64,000 nt of DNA from Wurfbainia villosa (taxonomy: Eukaryota > Streptophyta > Magnoliopsida > Zingiberales > Zingiberaceae): the NCBI GenBank assembly GCA_025175895.1, contig CM046000.1:94348753-94412752 (forward strand), written 5' to 3'. The position numbers and the translations under genes are program-made. Positions 1-10,576 of the stretch are shown here, one piece after another (position 1 is the first letter of the stretch; each line of letters starts with the position of its first letter). The notes under the pieces are model-generated. The model was not told where the DNA came from. It made no database searches and was given only the letters and a program-made list of their open reading frames with translations.

Positions 1-611
1 AGAACCGCCTTCTTTTCATGCTTCATAAAAGGCTCCATAGTCTTCAGCATATTGAAGAGCTCAGGAATAGTGGATTCGAGTTTGTTCATTCGGTAGTTCA
101 TCACAAATTGTGAGAAACTCTTGGGCGAACAATGCAGAATTAAGTCAATACTTAATTCATGATCCATCACAAACCCGAGGGTAGCTAGCCGCTCGATGTA
201 CCCATTCATCTTTAGCACAAACTGCACTACAAATGACCCTTCTTGCATCTTAGAGGTGAGGAGGAGCTTAGAGACTTCGAACCTTTCGGATCTCGCTTGC
301 TCATCAAACAACTCATGAAGATGGAAGACTATGGTATTAGCATCCATATGCTCATGCTGCTTTTGCAGCTCGGGTACCATCGCGGCTAGCATAATGCAAC
401 TTGCCAATTCAGAATCAGCCACATGTTTCTGATAGGCCAACAATTGGTCTAAAGTTTCATCGTCCTTAGGACGGTTGGGAAGAGGCTCTTCGAGGACATA
501 TGCGAGCTTTTCTTCCTTGAGAACAATTCTCAAGTTTCTAAGTCAATCCAAGAAGTTAGGTGCAGTCAATTTGTTCAAATCCAAAATAGTGCGCAAATCC
601 AAAGACATCAT
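1..611 (-). pseudogene. Element A gag, 5' part, one in-frame stop
   Basis: Minus-strand frame beginning at ATG 611, nearly colinear with the gag of element D (20164 onwards). It opens MMSLDLRTILDLNKLTAPNF, the usual N-terminal region of Copia gag with the UBN2/DUF4219-type fold. Codon 23 (bases 543-545) is TGA where D has TGG, so Trp has become a stop; after that the frame stays open to the window edge. In the family gag forms the virus-like particle and packages RNA. There is no zinc knuckle here because it would lie left of base 1. The single nonsense change in otherwise well conserved coding sequence suggests fairly recent death. Function inferred by family resemblance. Confidence 0.8.
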
Positions 612-1884
612 GATTAATCGATTAACCTAAAAATATAAAATCGAGCATATATGAGAAAGGTGGAAAAATGCATCAATATACATTTACAAATCCCATTCAT
701 TTTTCGAATTTAAAAACTCCAAAATCACTTCGGGAGATTATAGGTCCATCTCCGAATGGGCTGATATCCAACATAGATATGAACAACCTTGGAGAGAGTC
801 CAACAAGCCATTCATAGCTACAATGGTAGGTATCAAGTATACTGATTGCATATCACATATATGCAACTATCACAACGTGCTATCAACTAATTGAATGTTC
901 ACACATACATCGGGTTGTTAACTCATTAACAAGTATGCATCATATGCATAGCACCCAACTTTACCTCCCTTCACATCGATCTTGGAGAGAGTCCAACAAG
1001 TCGATGCTCCAGGTTAAAGTCAACCCATTAATCGAGAAATTGTTTTAATATGGTAGAGCGCATTCAACCAATTAGCCCGGCTTGGAGAGAGTCCAATAAC
1101 AAAAGCTAACGATTGACCTCTGGCTCTTACCATATTAGTATTAAACTATTCCATGGTTCAAACATGTTCAGGTTCGAGCCGGGCTTGGAGAGAGTTCAAC
1201 AACCCAAACAAGAAATAGAACTCTGATTCTAACATATTAATGGAAGATGTAGGTTTTAATATTGTGTAAGGGTTTTAATGTCTCATCCTCTTTGAATGCA
1301 AATAACTATTATCTACATGGCTTGACATACATCTACATGTCACGACACGCATGACATAATGATATGCATCTAATGCAATTACATGACATACTATTATGAC
1401 ATGTACAATTATTTCCTTATATGTCATAACTATTCATGGAAATAAAATATGTTTGAGATTTGATTCCCCAAATCAAATCATGAGTAAATTAGGAAATAAA
1501 TTTTCCAAATCTAATCACATATTTTATTTATAGAAAGTCTTAATTAAGGAAAGTCAAATTTAATTTAGGAAACAAATTTCCTAAATTATCAAAACTATTT
1601 ATGAAAATAAAATATGTTTTAGATTTGATTCCCAAATCAAATCATGATTAAATTAGGAAACAAATTTCCAAATCTAATCACATATTTTATTTATGGAAAG
1701 TGTTAATTTCCATAAATACTTCTAAACTTTCCAAAAGTAGAAGATTTCCATAAACACTTTTAAACTTTCCAAAATTAGAAAATTTTCATAAATACTTCTA
1801 AACTTTACAAAAGTAAAAAATTTCCATAAATACAATTACGACTATTGCAAAACAATTTTACGATTATGTCGAAACACAACCTGG
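612..1884 (-). other. Element A leader (5' untranslated region)
   Basis: Non-coding stretch between primer site and gag. The half nearest the LTR (about 1430-1850) is AT-rich and built of repeated units around TTTCCATAAATA and AAATCAAATC. The half nearest gag carries four copies of a motif CTTGGAGAGAGTCCAACAA near 790, 980, 1080 and 1180, two of them with one or two changes. The same layout is in D at 18885-20163. Confidence 0.7.
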
Positions 1885-1896
1885 GCTCTGATACCA
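1885..1896 (-). other. Element A primer-binding site (tRNA-iMet type)
   Basis: Minus strand reads TGGTATCAGAGC, the plant Copia primer site complementary to the 3' end of initiator tRNA-Met. It sits one base inside the LTR end (CCCAACA), which fixes the LTR boundary at 1898. Confidence 0.9.
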
Positions 1897-1897
1897 C

Positions 1898-3112
1898 TGT
1901 TGGGTATCCAACGCCGCGGCGAGTATGTGTTCGAAAATATTTCGTAAACATGTGCACAACAGAAGAATTAAAAAGCAATAAATCTAATTTATTATAAGAC
2001 ACACATCACACGCATGCATAGTACAATATGTGTATACATAATCGTAGTTTCAAATTTTACAATAAAAGGAAATTATGCTAGTTATACCTGACGTATCACG
2101 TGCATCGGGAATGACATCAACCGGAGCAACTCTCGTTAGAATTGCCTTTATCCATATCCACACCGAGTATTTTCGAAATAGCTTTGCCAAGCTATGAGCC
2201 TCGTCTTCGTAGGAGTCACTAGCCTCGTGTCGAAGACGATGTGATCGAGAGAAGATCACAATCTGAATCAAAATTCGGATTTGAAAATGAGTCCCTAAAA
2301 CTCACTTCTCCGGAGAGGTATTCGTCAATCGATTTACGAATTCTTGGTCCTCCACCTATGAGAATTACCAGAGATCGAATCCCCGACAAGGCAAATGCTA
2401 TCGAAGCTCCAAACGTCGTCCAAATGATGCTCCGACACGAAAGAAAACAAGCTGTCCAGAAAACTGGACAGCTTGGTGGAGGATTTGCGTCGGCCCAAAG
2501 GAGGAAGGGCGGCTGCACCTTGGTCACCGAAGCCAAGGGATGTCACCGAAGGGTCGCCGATAGCAGCAGGTGGCTGACGGTAGCTGGTGGTGTCGGCGGC
2601 AGCAGCTGCAAGAGGCGGCGGCAAGCAGGTCTTGGGCGGCGACAAAGAGAGGGAGAGGAGAGGAAGAGTAATTCCCAAAATAAACTTAGGGCTCTCCAAA
2701 ACTCTAACAGTGTTTTTAAAGAGCGTGTGTTTCTCAACCATTAAGAAAACTTCTCCTTAGGGTTATTGGTTCATAACCAAAACCCATTAACCCACTCCAA
2801 TAACTTAAGTTAAAATAAACCGAACCGAGTTGGTATATTTTAAGTTAAAACAAACCGAACCAACTTTGGTTCATTCGTTTAAAACAAACTAAACCCCTTT
2901 GGTTTATTCTCCACCATTGTATTAGAACCAAACCAATTTGGTTCATCCATCATTTCTTCATAAGACTCGGCCCATCCATGCTTCCATTGCGACTGAAACA
3001 ATTTCATGCTCGCTCCTTATTTTGTCCAACCAAACCTAGTTTCTCTCAATCTAAGAATCTCATTTTCCAGCTCATTTTAAATCCTTCGGATTATGCTCGT
3101 TGTGCGTGTAAC
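1898..3112 (-). repeat. Element A 5' LTR, primer-site-proximal part
   Basis: Right after the primer site; the minus-strand LTR ends in CCCAACA. It matches the ends of D's LTRs (for example the CGCGGTG/CGAACACA segment and the stretch rich in AACCAAACC). The central GC-rich part (about 2480-2660) differs from D, so A and D are subfamilies. The match with D breaks at 3112, where element B was inserted, and resumes at 27710. ORFs readable here (2241-2744, 2334-2741) are LTR sequence and not genes. Confidence 0.85.
3108..3112. other. Target-site duplication of element B, left copy
   Basis: GTAAC here and TTGAC at 27710-27714. The uninterrupted D LTR has GTGAC (minus-strand reading) at this point, so each copy differs by one base from the expected duplication. 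Confidence 0.6.
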
Positions 3113-4872
3113 TGATAATTACCATTTTATCGTGTTATTTTGGTCCTTAATCTCACTATTTTTATCCTCTCTAGTGATTAATTATCGATTATTTGCATGT
3201 TTTATGAGTTGGATCTATTTTTGGACCTTATTGTAAATTCTCCTAAATTTTGGACTTATATGCGAATTTTATCTTTGTTTGTAGGAGATCAAGATGAGCC
3301 ACTGGACTAGACTTAAGTTGGATCAAATATGGCTTCATCTAAGGGTTGTAATGAGCATTTTAAGCTGGAATAATCTAAGTCCTTCATCAAGTTTCGATCG
3401 ATCGTTATTATGCCTTCAGATGGATCAGATACATCCATTCAAAGTCAGAGAATTCTTAGCCATTGGATGCACAACCAGCTTAAGGGATTAATCAATTTAA
3501 TCAAGCCTTAGCTTTATTAGACGGCTGGGATTGAAGGGTGCTTGAATCGGACGACTAAGGAAATCCACCTAATTCCTTCATCGCGCAGCATAGAGAACAC
3601 TTCTTCCCTTCCATCATGCGACCGCCGACTCCTCTCCATCTTCCTCGCCCGTCACCAGAGAGGAAAGGGGATCCTTTCCTTCTCCGGTGACCGGTGGTCT
3701 CCTCCACTATCAGCAGCCACTACATCTCCACCGACTGTAGCTCCACCAGTCGTCTCCCTTGCAAGCTCTGTTGCCACCGATCACTGGAGTGGGGATTCCC
3801 CTCCGGTTTCATCTCATTCCAACCGCTCCACAACTCCGGCAGCATTCCACCTTTGCTGCCAGTACCTTCACGGCAACGTCGGCATCAACTTCGTCCATCT
3901 CTATATACCATCATTCAGCAGATTCTATTTCGGCTCAATCAACAACAAATTCCAACAATTTCGATAAAGAATTTCATTTCCAAACACTTATGTTTGTTTC
4001 ATTGATGTGTTTGATTGTTTCTTTGCTTTTGTTAGTTGAATGTTTGTAATCAATTTTACCTTCCATGTCTAATTTGTACGTACTTAGTTTAATTTGCTTC
4101 ATGCCTTGTTGGTGTTCGATAAAATGCTTCTTAGAAGAATTAGGTTGTAGTTGGTTAGTTTAGATTTAGTTTAATGCTTTACTTTACCTCATGTTCATAC
4201 AGTAGATTTCATTGATATATTGCTTACTTCATTTAGTTGTTAGTTAAATATTTTCTTCCCTTGAGCCCTAGCAGTCACCTCCACCTTGCGTCCATCCATT
4301 TTCCTCTACAAATTCGAGGAGGAACAATTTTATCGAGAGAATTCGGCGACGTCCTCCATCTCCACTGCTCATCCACCTTCTCTTTTGGATTCGATGAGGA
4401 GCTCCGCCCCGACGACACTTCTTCGAGCTCAACCAGATCCACGAGATTTCAGAGCATCCATCAAACTACTGGATTCAGGAGTTTGCACCATCCCACATCC
4501 ATTGTCGTTTGCGGAGTCTCGATCGAGCTTCGTTGGATTTAGCCGGAGGACCTTGTTCAGTCATCGGGTTTATCTTAGGTTGATTAGATTATTTCCTCTT
4601 TCAGTTTTTATTGATTTACTTCTTGCATTGTTTGATTTAGTTGTTGCATGTTAGTTTAGGATTTTAATTACCTTGCAACTGTAGGTTAGAACTCAAAAAT
4701 CCAAACCCCCCCATCTTCATTAGAAAATCTAAGCAATAATTAGAAATCCTAAGTTTACTATTCTGTCGATTACACTCGTTGGGAAATGATCTGGGCAATT
4801 CACTATGCTATATTAGTGTAGAGGGGGTTCGGTAATTAATTTGAAACGGTACCACGACAAATATTGTTATCA
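3113..4872 (+). repeat. Element B 5' LTR (1760 bp)
   Basis: Starts TGATAATTACC and ends ATTGTTATCA; repeated at 7876-9200 plus 27257-27709. Readable frames at 3542-3967 and 4237-4654 are LTR sequence present in both LTRs with different breaks, and are not genes. Confidence 0.85.
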
Positions 4873-4877
4873 AATTT

Positions 4878-4895
4878 TGGCGTCGTTGCCGGGGA
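4878..4895 (+). other. Element B primer-binding site (tRNA-Asp type)
   Basis: TGGCGTCGTTGCCGGGGA differs at one base from the complement of the plant tRNA-Asp(GUC) 3' end. This primer is typical of Athila/Tat-group Ty3/Gypsy elements and separates B from the Copia elements around it. Confidence 0.8.
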
Positions 4896-5083
4896 GTGTA
4901 ATGATGCTTGGTATACTTAGGATTGTTTGTCCATTTTTCTAAAAAAAATCAAAACTCAAAAAGGTTTGTTTAGGGTTGTATTCTTTTATTTCTTGCATAT
5001 CCATGTATTTTATCATGTATACTTCCTGTGTCTTTTGATTGTGTTTGTTAGATTTTCAGGAAAGACTAGGAATCTCTTGCAAC

Positions 5084-5527
5084 ATGGATCCATATTATCA
5101 ACCATTTGGATATCTCAGTGATGCTTACTATTCAGGCATTGGGCAACAAGAGTATTATCCACCTGAACATCAATATTATCAGTACCAACCTTCATATCAT
5201 CAGTCTGTTCCTCAGTATCATTAGTCTTATCAGCAGGACAAGTATAATTCAATTTCTGGTACATCTTTTCATAATTTTGATTCAGATTTCAGGTATGGGC
5301 ACACACAACAGTACACCCCTGAGAAGTCTCAGTGCTATCTACCCCCACCGGCTATTGATACTTACATGCCTAGTTGGGAAGATCAATCAAGTTACAGTTA
5401 TGATCAAGCACATCAGGAAGAAACTCAGAATTTTTCAGCTTATCAGAGTCCATTGGGAATTAAAGATGACACATTGTCTGATGGATTACAACCATTCCAA
5501 CAAGTTAGTCAACTACAGAGACATTAG
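5084..5527 (+). pseudogene. Element B Tyr/Gln-rich ORF with internal stop
   Basis: ATG at 5084 opens a frame starting MDPYYQPFG, very rich in Tyr, Gln, Pro and Ser (for example YYQYQPSYHQS). A TAG at 5222-5224 interrupts it, after which the same composition continues in frame to a stop at 5525-5527. I do not recognise the protein. Its position just after the primer site and leader is that of gag, but no zinc knuckle or capsid signature is visible. A Tyr/Gln-rich low-complexity protein could self-associate, but that is speculation. Later acidic fragments (5683-5904, with many Asp) are in another frame and may be the decayed continuation. Confidence 0.45.
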
Positions 5528-7875
5528 AAAAGTTTTTACAGATAGGATCATTGCAGCAACAGATGCAATAGCGGATACATAACATGTAAATCCAGCTGGA
5601 TCTAATTGCATCATCCATCAGCCAGACACAAGCACAAGATTCCTTCCAGTTTTCCTCAGAGATCATTTCTGATGGTAGTGATGTGCTTAAGGAGATGGAT
5701 TGCAGAGCTGGTGATATGTACGCTTCTACCTATGTAGCTCTACAGGACTCCTCTGCTTATGTGCATGATGATGATGTACTATCTAATGCTCAAGATAATG
5801 ATGAAGTTGCTTCTGTGGTCGATGACTTGCAGGATGATACTAGTGGCTTAGATTTACTCTGTGATGCTGTTTGTGCCCTAGATTATTCTGAAGAAATGGA
5901 GTAGCTTCCAAATTCCAGTGCTCATACTTGCCAGCCAGATCAGAAGTTAAGTGAGATAGCAATGGCAAGCAATTGTGATGAGCTGATTTCCATGGAAGTG
6001 GTAGATAGCTAGAGGCTCCCAGACTGGACACTTCCATCTCAGCCAGAGTCTCCAAGAATTTTGCTGATGAAGGCCCTGACATTCCATGCAATAGTCCAAC
6101 CCCAAGGCTGGACACTTTTCTTGAATCGCCTCAGACCTCCAGAGAAAACATATAAGAAGGCGATCATATTGGAGGGAGCTACACAGTATTATCATGATCA
6201 CACGATGAAGGCACTCACTCCCATTCAGTCCATCCCACTCTCGGCGTGGATGTTAAAGTTGAATCTTCTTCAACCACCGGGATGGGATTTCTCTCGGAGC
6301 ACTCCATGCCCTGCGTGGCTCCTCCTGCTAAATCTTCTTCAACCGCCAAGACCTCAGGGGAGTTTGCTCCATCTCATCTCTTTTCTTTTTCCTTGTATAT
6401 ATGTCTCTTTTACTTCATTTGTTTTTATTTTAGTTGTTATGTTTTGGTTGTTGAGTTTTTATTTTTTCGATTTTCAAATAAATTTCCTATGCATTCCTTT
6501 ATATCATCATAGCAGTCGTGAAAGCTAGTTAAATTTGATTGTCGAATTTTGGGATTTATTGACTTGAATGGATTATTTGATTGCATGTGTTTACTATTTG
6601 GTGATGGATTCTATGTTGATAGACTGAGTTGATTATTTTTGTTTACCTAGTAAAGATTGAGCCTATTTTTATTGCTTGTGTGTGGTGCACTTGTGGTTAT
6701 TGTAACTCTAGAACTTGCTTTGATTCTTTCGAGACCACACAATAGTAGATTTGCATGATTATTATGAAGGTAATCACATTTGTTTTCCTTCACTTCTTTT
6801 ATCATCACATGTTTATTTGAATAACATTCTAGTCATTCATCCTTACATTTTTTTCTTTCCTTCCATTACTTTCTTCTCCATTTCTATTTCTGGATGTGGA
6901 ATACTTGGATGATCCATGATGAGTGTTTTGCCCAGGATGGATAAAAATTTAAGTGTGGGGGAGAGAGTAGCTCAAGGAAATTTAGTGTTAGCATAGGCAA
7001 GTCGTGCTTGATCACCATGAGCTAGCCATGCTCTTTATCTTTTTAGCTGAGCTTGATGTTGGAGCATAGGGAAGTGCACTACATGTCAGAAAAAAAAAAG
7101 TTTGAAAAAAAAAGCTAAAAAAAAAGTTGAAAATAAATAAATAAATAAATTGGGTGCCCATGAAATAAAAAAAAGTATTGTGAAAATTTTGACATGTTGT
7201 GCCATTTATTTTTATTTATGTGTGATAGTATTTTTGTTAACGACATCCCTTGTTGCAATCATTGAGAGATTTATTGTATATCATGAGTAGATTTGTATTG
7301 AAGAATATGATAAATGTTGTTTACATGTTTATTGGGTTGGAAGAAAAAAAATTTAGGACAATGCTTTCTTGTACTCATCTATATAGCATTCCAATATTTC
7401 CATAGCTTCTTGCATTTCTTTAGCTATTTCTTACCTTTCTTTCCTTTCGTACATATTGTCATTTTTCTTATAGTCATGTTTCCCTTACATTCTTAGTAAG
7501 CCTTTAGTGAATGTGCATTCTTATGTGTATATAGTGATGAAGGTAGAAAAAAAACAAGCATATAGTAGTTCATAAACCATGAGTAGCTCAAGTGAACTCC
7601 ACTATTACATGCTTATGAGAGCGAGAGAAACCACCACTTACCTTATGAGGCTTAATCATTCTTAGTCTATTCATAATGGATTAAAGTCACCATGTTTGTT
7701 AACATGTGTAAGATTTGAGTCCATAATTGCTTAAGTCTCTGAGAATTGACAATCTTAGGTAACTTTCTTTCACTATTTTTTATGTATGCTGAGAAATTGC
7801 TAGGGAAATATACTTTCAGTTTATTTTTAGTTTTATTTACTTGCTTGGGATGTGTAAGAATAAGTGTGATGGAAT
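5528..7875 (+). other. Element B 3' internal region, degraded
   Basis: Short broken frames to about 6360 (an Asp-rich one at 5683-5904, another at 6061-6528), then AT-rich non-coding DNA. AAGTGTGGGGGAGAG at about 6951 is a purine-rich block often seen in Athila/Tat-type 3' regions. Poly-A runs and an (AAAT)n stretch lie at 7088-7152. No clear polypurine tract abuts the 3' LTR at 7876. Confidence 0.55.
7088..7152 (+). repeat. A-rich runs and (AAAT)n microsatellite
   Basis: Several runs of eight to ten A separated by GTTTG, GCT or GTTG, then AAAT repeated about five times, inside the element B internal region. Confidence 0.85.
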
Positions 7876-9200
7876 TGATAACTACCATTTTGTCGTGTTA
7901 TTTTGGTCCTTAATCTCACTGTTTTTATCCTCTCTAGTGATTAATTATAGATTATTTGCATGTTTTGTGAGTTAGATCTATTTTTGGACCTTATTATAAA
8001 TTCTCCTAAATTTTGGATTTATATGCGAATTTTATCTTTGTTTGTAAGAGATCGAGATGAGCCACTGGACTAGACTTAAGTTGGATCAAATATGGCTTCA
8101 TCTAAGGGTCGTAATGAGCATTTTAAGCTAGAAGAATCTGAGCCCTTCATCAAGATTCGACCAATCGTTATTATCCCTTCAGATGGATCAGATACATCCA
8201 TTCAAAGTCAGAGAATTCTCAGCTATTGGATGCACAACCAGCTTAAGGGATTAATCATTTTAATCAAGCCCTAGCTTTATTGGACGGCTGGGATTGAAGG
8301 GTGCTTGAATCGGATGGCTAAAAAAATCCACTTAATTCCTTCATCGCACAGCACAGAGAACGCTTCTTCCCTTCCATCGCGCGACCGCCGACTCCTCTCC
8401 ATCTTCCTCATCGGTCGTCGGAGAGGAAAGGGGATCCCTTCCTTCTCCAATGACCGGTGGTCTCTTCCACTATTAGCAACCACTACATCTCCACCGACTG
8501 CAGCTCCGCTAGCAGTCTCCCTTGCAAGCTCTATCGCCGTCGATCACCGGAGTGGGGATTCCCCTCCGGTTTCATCTCATTCCAGCCGCTCCATAGCTTC
8601 GGCAACGTTCCACCTTTGCGGCTAGTACCTTCACGGCAGCGCCGACATCAACTTCGTCCATCTCTACCACCGGAACCATCATCCAGCAGCTCTTATTTCT
8701 AGCTCCGATCAGCAACCAATTCCAGCACAATTCTGGACAGCAATTTCATTTCTAGCAAGCTTATGTTCCAGCAGTAGCTTCCATTGATGTGTTTGATTGT
8801 CTCTTTGCTTTTGTTAGTTGAATGTTTGTAATCAATTTTACCTTCTATGTCTAATTTGCACGTACTTAGTTTAATTTGTTTCATGCCTTGTTGGTGTTCG
8901 ATAAAATACTTCTTAGAGTAATTAGGTTGTAGTTGGTTAGTTTAGATTTAGTTTCATGTTATACTTTACTTCATGTTCATACAGTAGATTTCGTTGATAT
9001 ATTGCTTACTTCATTTAGTTGTTAGTTAAATCTTTTCTTCCCTTGAGCCCTAGCAGTCGCCTCCACCTTGTGTCCATCCATTTTCCTCCACAGATTCGAG
9101 GAGGAACCGCTTTATCGAGAGAATTCGACGACGTCCTCCATCTCCACAGCTCATCCACCTTCTCTTTCGGATTCGAGAAGGAGTTCTGCCCCGACGACAC
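7876..9200 (+). repeat. Element B 3' LTR, first part
   Basis: Starts TGATAACTACC and follows the 5' LTR (3113 onwards) closely until 9200. There GACGACAC is interrupted by element C; the sequence resumes at 27257. Frames at 8305-8702 and 9019-9258 are LTR sequence, not genes. Confidence 0.85.
9196..9200. other. Target-site duplication of element C, left copy
   Basis: GACAC here and GACAC at 27252-27256, flanking TGTTGG...CTAACA. The intact site in the other LTR of B (near 4411) has a single GACAC. Confidence 0.92.
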
Positions 9201-9309
9201 TGTTGGTGCAACAATGCCCCAAGCATTTATATGTTTTGATGTTTGGATAATCATCTAAGTTAGGCAATGCTTTGTGATCTAATTACGAACATGTTTAAGT
9301 GACAGGAAA

Positions 9310-9630
9310 ATCCAAGGATGAAGACTTGGTAAAAGAGAAGTCCAAGTATGATCTTGGCAAGGGAAGTCCAAGGGACGGACTTGGCAGCATAAGACCAAGC
9401 TTGTAGTCTTGGCAGCGTAAAGTCCAAGTGAACCTTGGCAAAGGAAGACCAAGTATGATATTGGCAAAGGAAGTCCAAGGGATGAACTTGGCAGCGTAAG
9501 ACCAAGCTTGTAGTCTTGGCAGCGTAAAGTCTAAGTGAACCTTGGCAAAGGAAGTCCAAAGTAAGGTCTTGGCAGCATAAGTCCAAGCTTGTAGTCTTGG
9601 CGGCGTAAAGTCCAAGCATTTGGCAACCCA
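9310..9630 (+). repeat. Tandem CCAAG/CTTGG array in U3 of element C
   Basis: Repeated phrases AAGTCCAAG and CTTGGCA(A/G) alternate every 20-30 bp, with larger units of about 110 bp (around 9380 and 9490). Part of the array recurs in the 3' LTR (16460-16640, continued at 26217-26340). Confidence 0.8.
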
Positions 9631-9795
9631 AGATATGACGAAACCGAAGGAAGCTCTTGGAAGCAAAGCGCAAAGGATGAACAAGTCGCGGACTCGGAGG
9701 GATCCTGGAGGCGCAAGGCTTAATGAGGAGCTAGAAGGTTGAGTCTAGGTCTAGGGTGTAAAATCAAGTGTGAATTACTCATACTTGATGAGTAT

Positions 9796-10085
9796 CAGTC
9801 GACTGGTCAGGTGCTCGACTGAGTCAGGGTGAAACCCTGACCATCAGTCGACTGCTTTGACAGTGGCAGTCGACTGATCAACGCAAATACGAGCACAGAG
9901 TGTAGTCGCACTCGACTGCGGCCTACGATCACTCGACTGATCACTCCATCAGTCGACTGATGGAGGGATCAGTCGACTGATCACTTGGCCGTTGGAAATT
10001 ATGGCTACGTATCTCCGCGGATCTACTTGTTCAGAAGTCGTTGGCTTCGGCGACAGTCGACTGATGGTGAGCATCAGTCGACTGA
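9796..10085 (+). repeat. Dispersed CAGTCGACTG palindromes in element C 5' LTR
   Basis: At least seven exact or one-base-variant copies of the 10-bp palindrome (contains GTCGAC) in about 290 bp, several followed by ATGG or ATCA, upstream of the probable TATA box. Confidence 0.85.
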
Positions 10086-10524
10086 TCGAAGCCCAACGGG
10101 AAAAATAGCCCCTCTTCTATAAGAAGAGGCCTTGGGGAGCTTGGTGAAGCTAGTGCTCTCATTCCTAACTATACTCTTGTGCTCACCAAGCTTTCTCCAA
10201 GTATTTGTGTAATTCTAAACCTCCTCTTCTAGAGTCTTAATCTTCCATCATTGTAAAGAAGAGGAGTGCATTGTAAAACAAGGTTTCTCCACCTTGGTTC
10301 ATCCAAAGAAGATTTAGTGAAGCTTGGCTAGGGCTAATCCACCTTACCGATTGTCGTGGAGTAGGAGCGTCATCTCCGAACCACGTACATCGGGTGTTAG
10401 CATTGCTTTCATTGTTTTCTTATTTGTATTCTTATTTGTATTTGTATTGCTTCCGCTAACATTCTTGTAGAAACAAAGAAAGGCTAATCACCCCCCCTCT
10501 AGCCATTACAAAGATCCTAACAAG

Positions 10525-10536
10525 TGGTATCAGAGC
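10525..10536 (+). other. Element C primer-binding site
   Basis: TGGTATCAGAGC, initiator tRNA-Met type, two bases after the LTR end. Confidence 0.92.
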
Positions 10537-10576
10537 CCGAATAGCTTGGAAGATTTCACCATCAACCAAGGCATCA

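Larger units (their letters stand above)
9201..10522 (+). repeat. Element C 5' LTR (1322 bp)
   Basis: TGTTGGTGC...CCTAACA. It contains a U3 array of CCAAG/CTTGG units (about 9310-9630), several CAGTCGACTG palindromes (9796-10085), a likely TATA box in CTTCTATAAGAAG (about 10115-10127), and ACCCCCCCTCTAG near the end, a common feature of SIRE LTR ends. Minus-strand frames at 9260-9716 come from the array and are not genes. Confidence 0.9.

Noticed and set aside
9260..9716. Overlapping minus-strand frames with repeated LGLPLPR/AWSYAAK peptides
   Set aside because: They are translations of the CCAAG/CTTGG array in the element C LTR; no protein-like features.
9796..10085. CRISPR-like array suggested by repeated CAGTCGACTG
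   Set aside because: Repeats are only 10 bp and palindromic, spacing is irregular, and the setting is a plant retrotransposon LTR.
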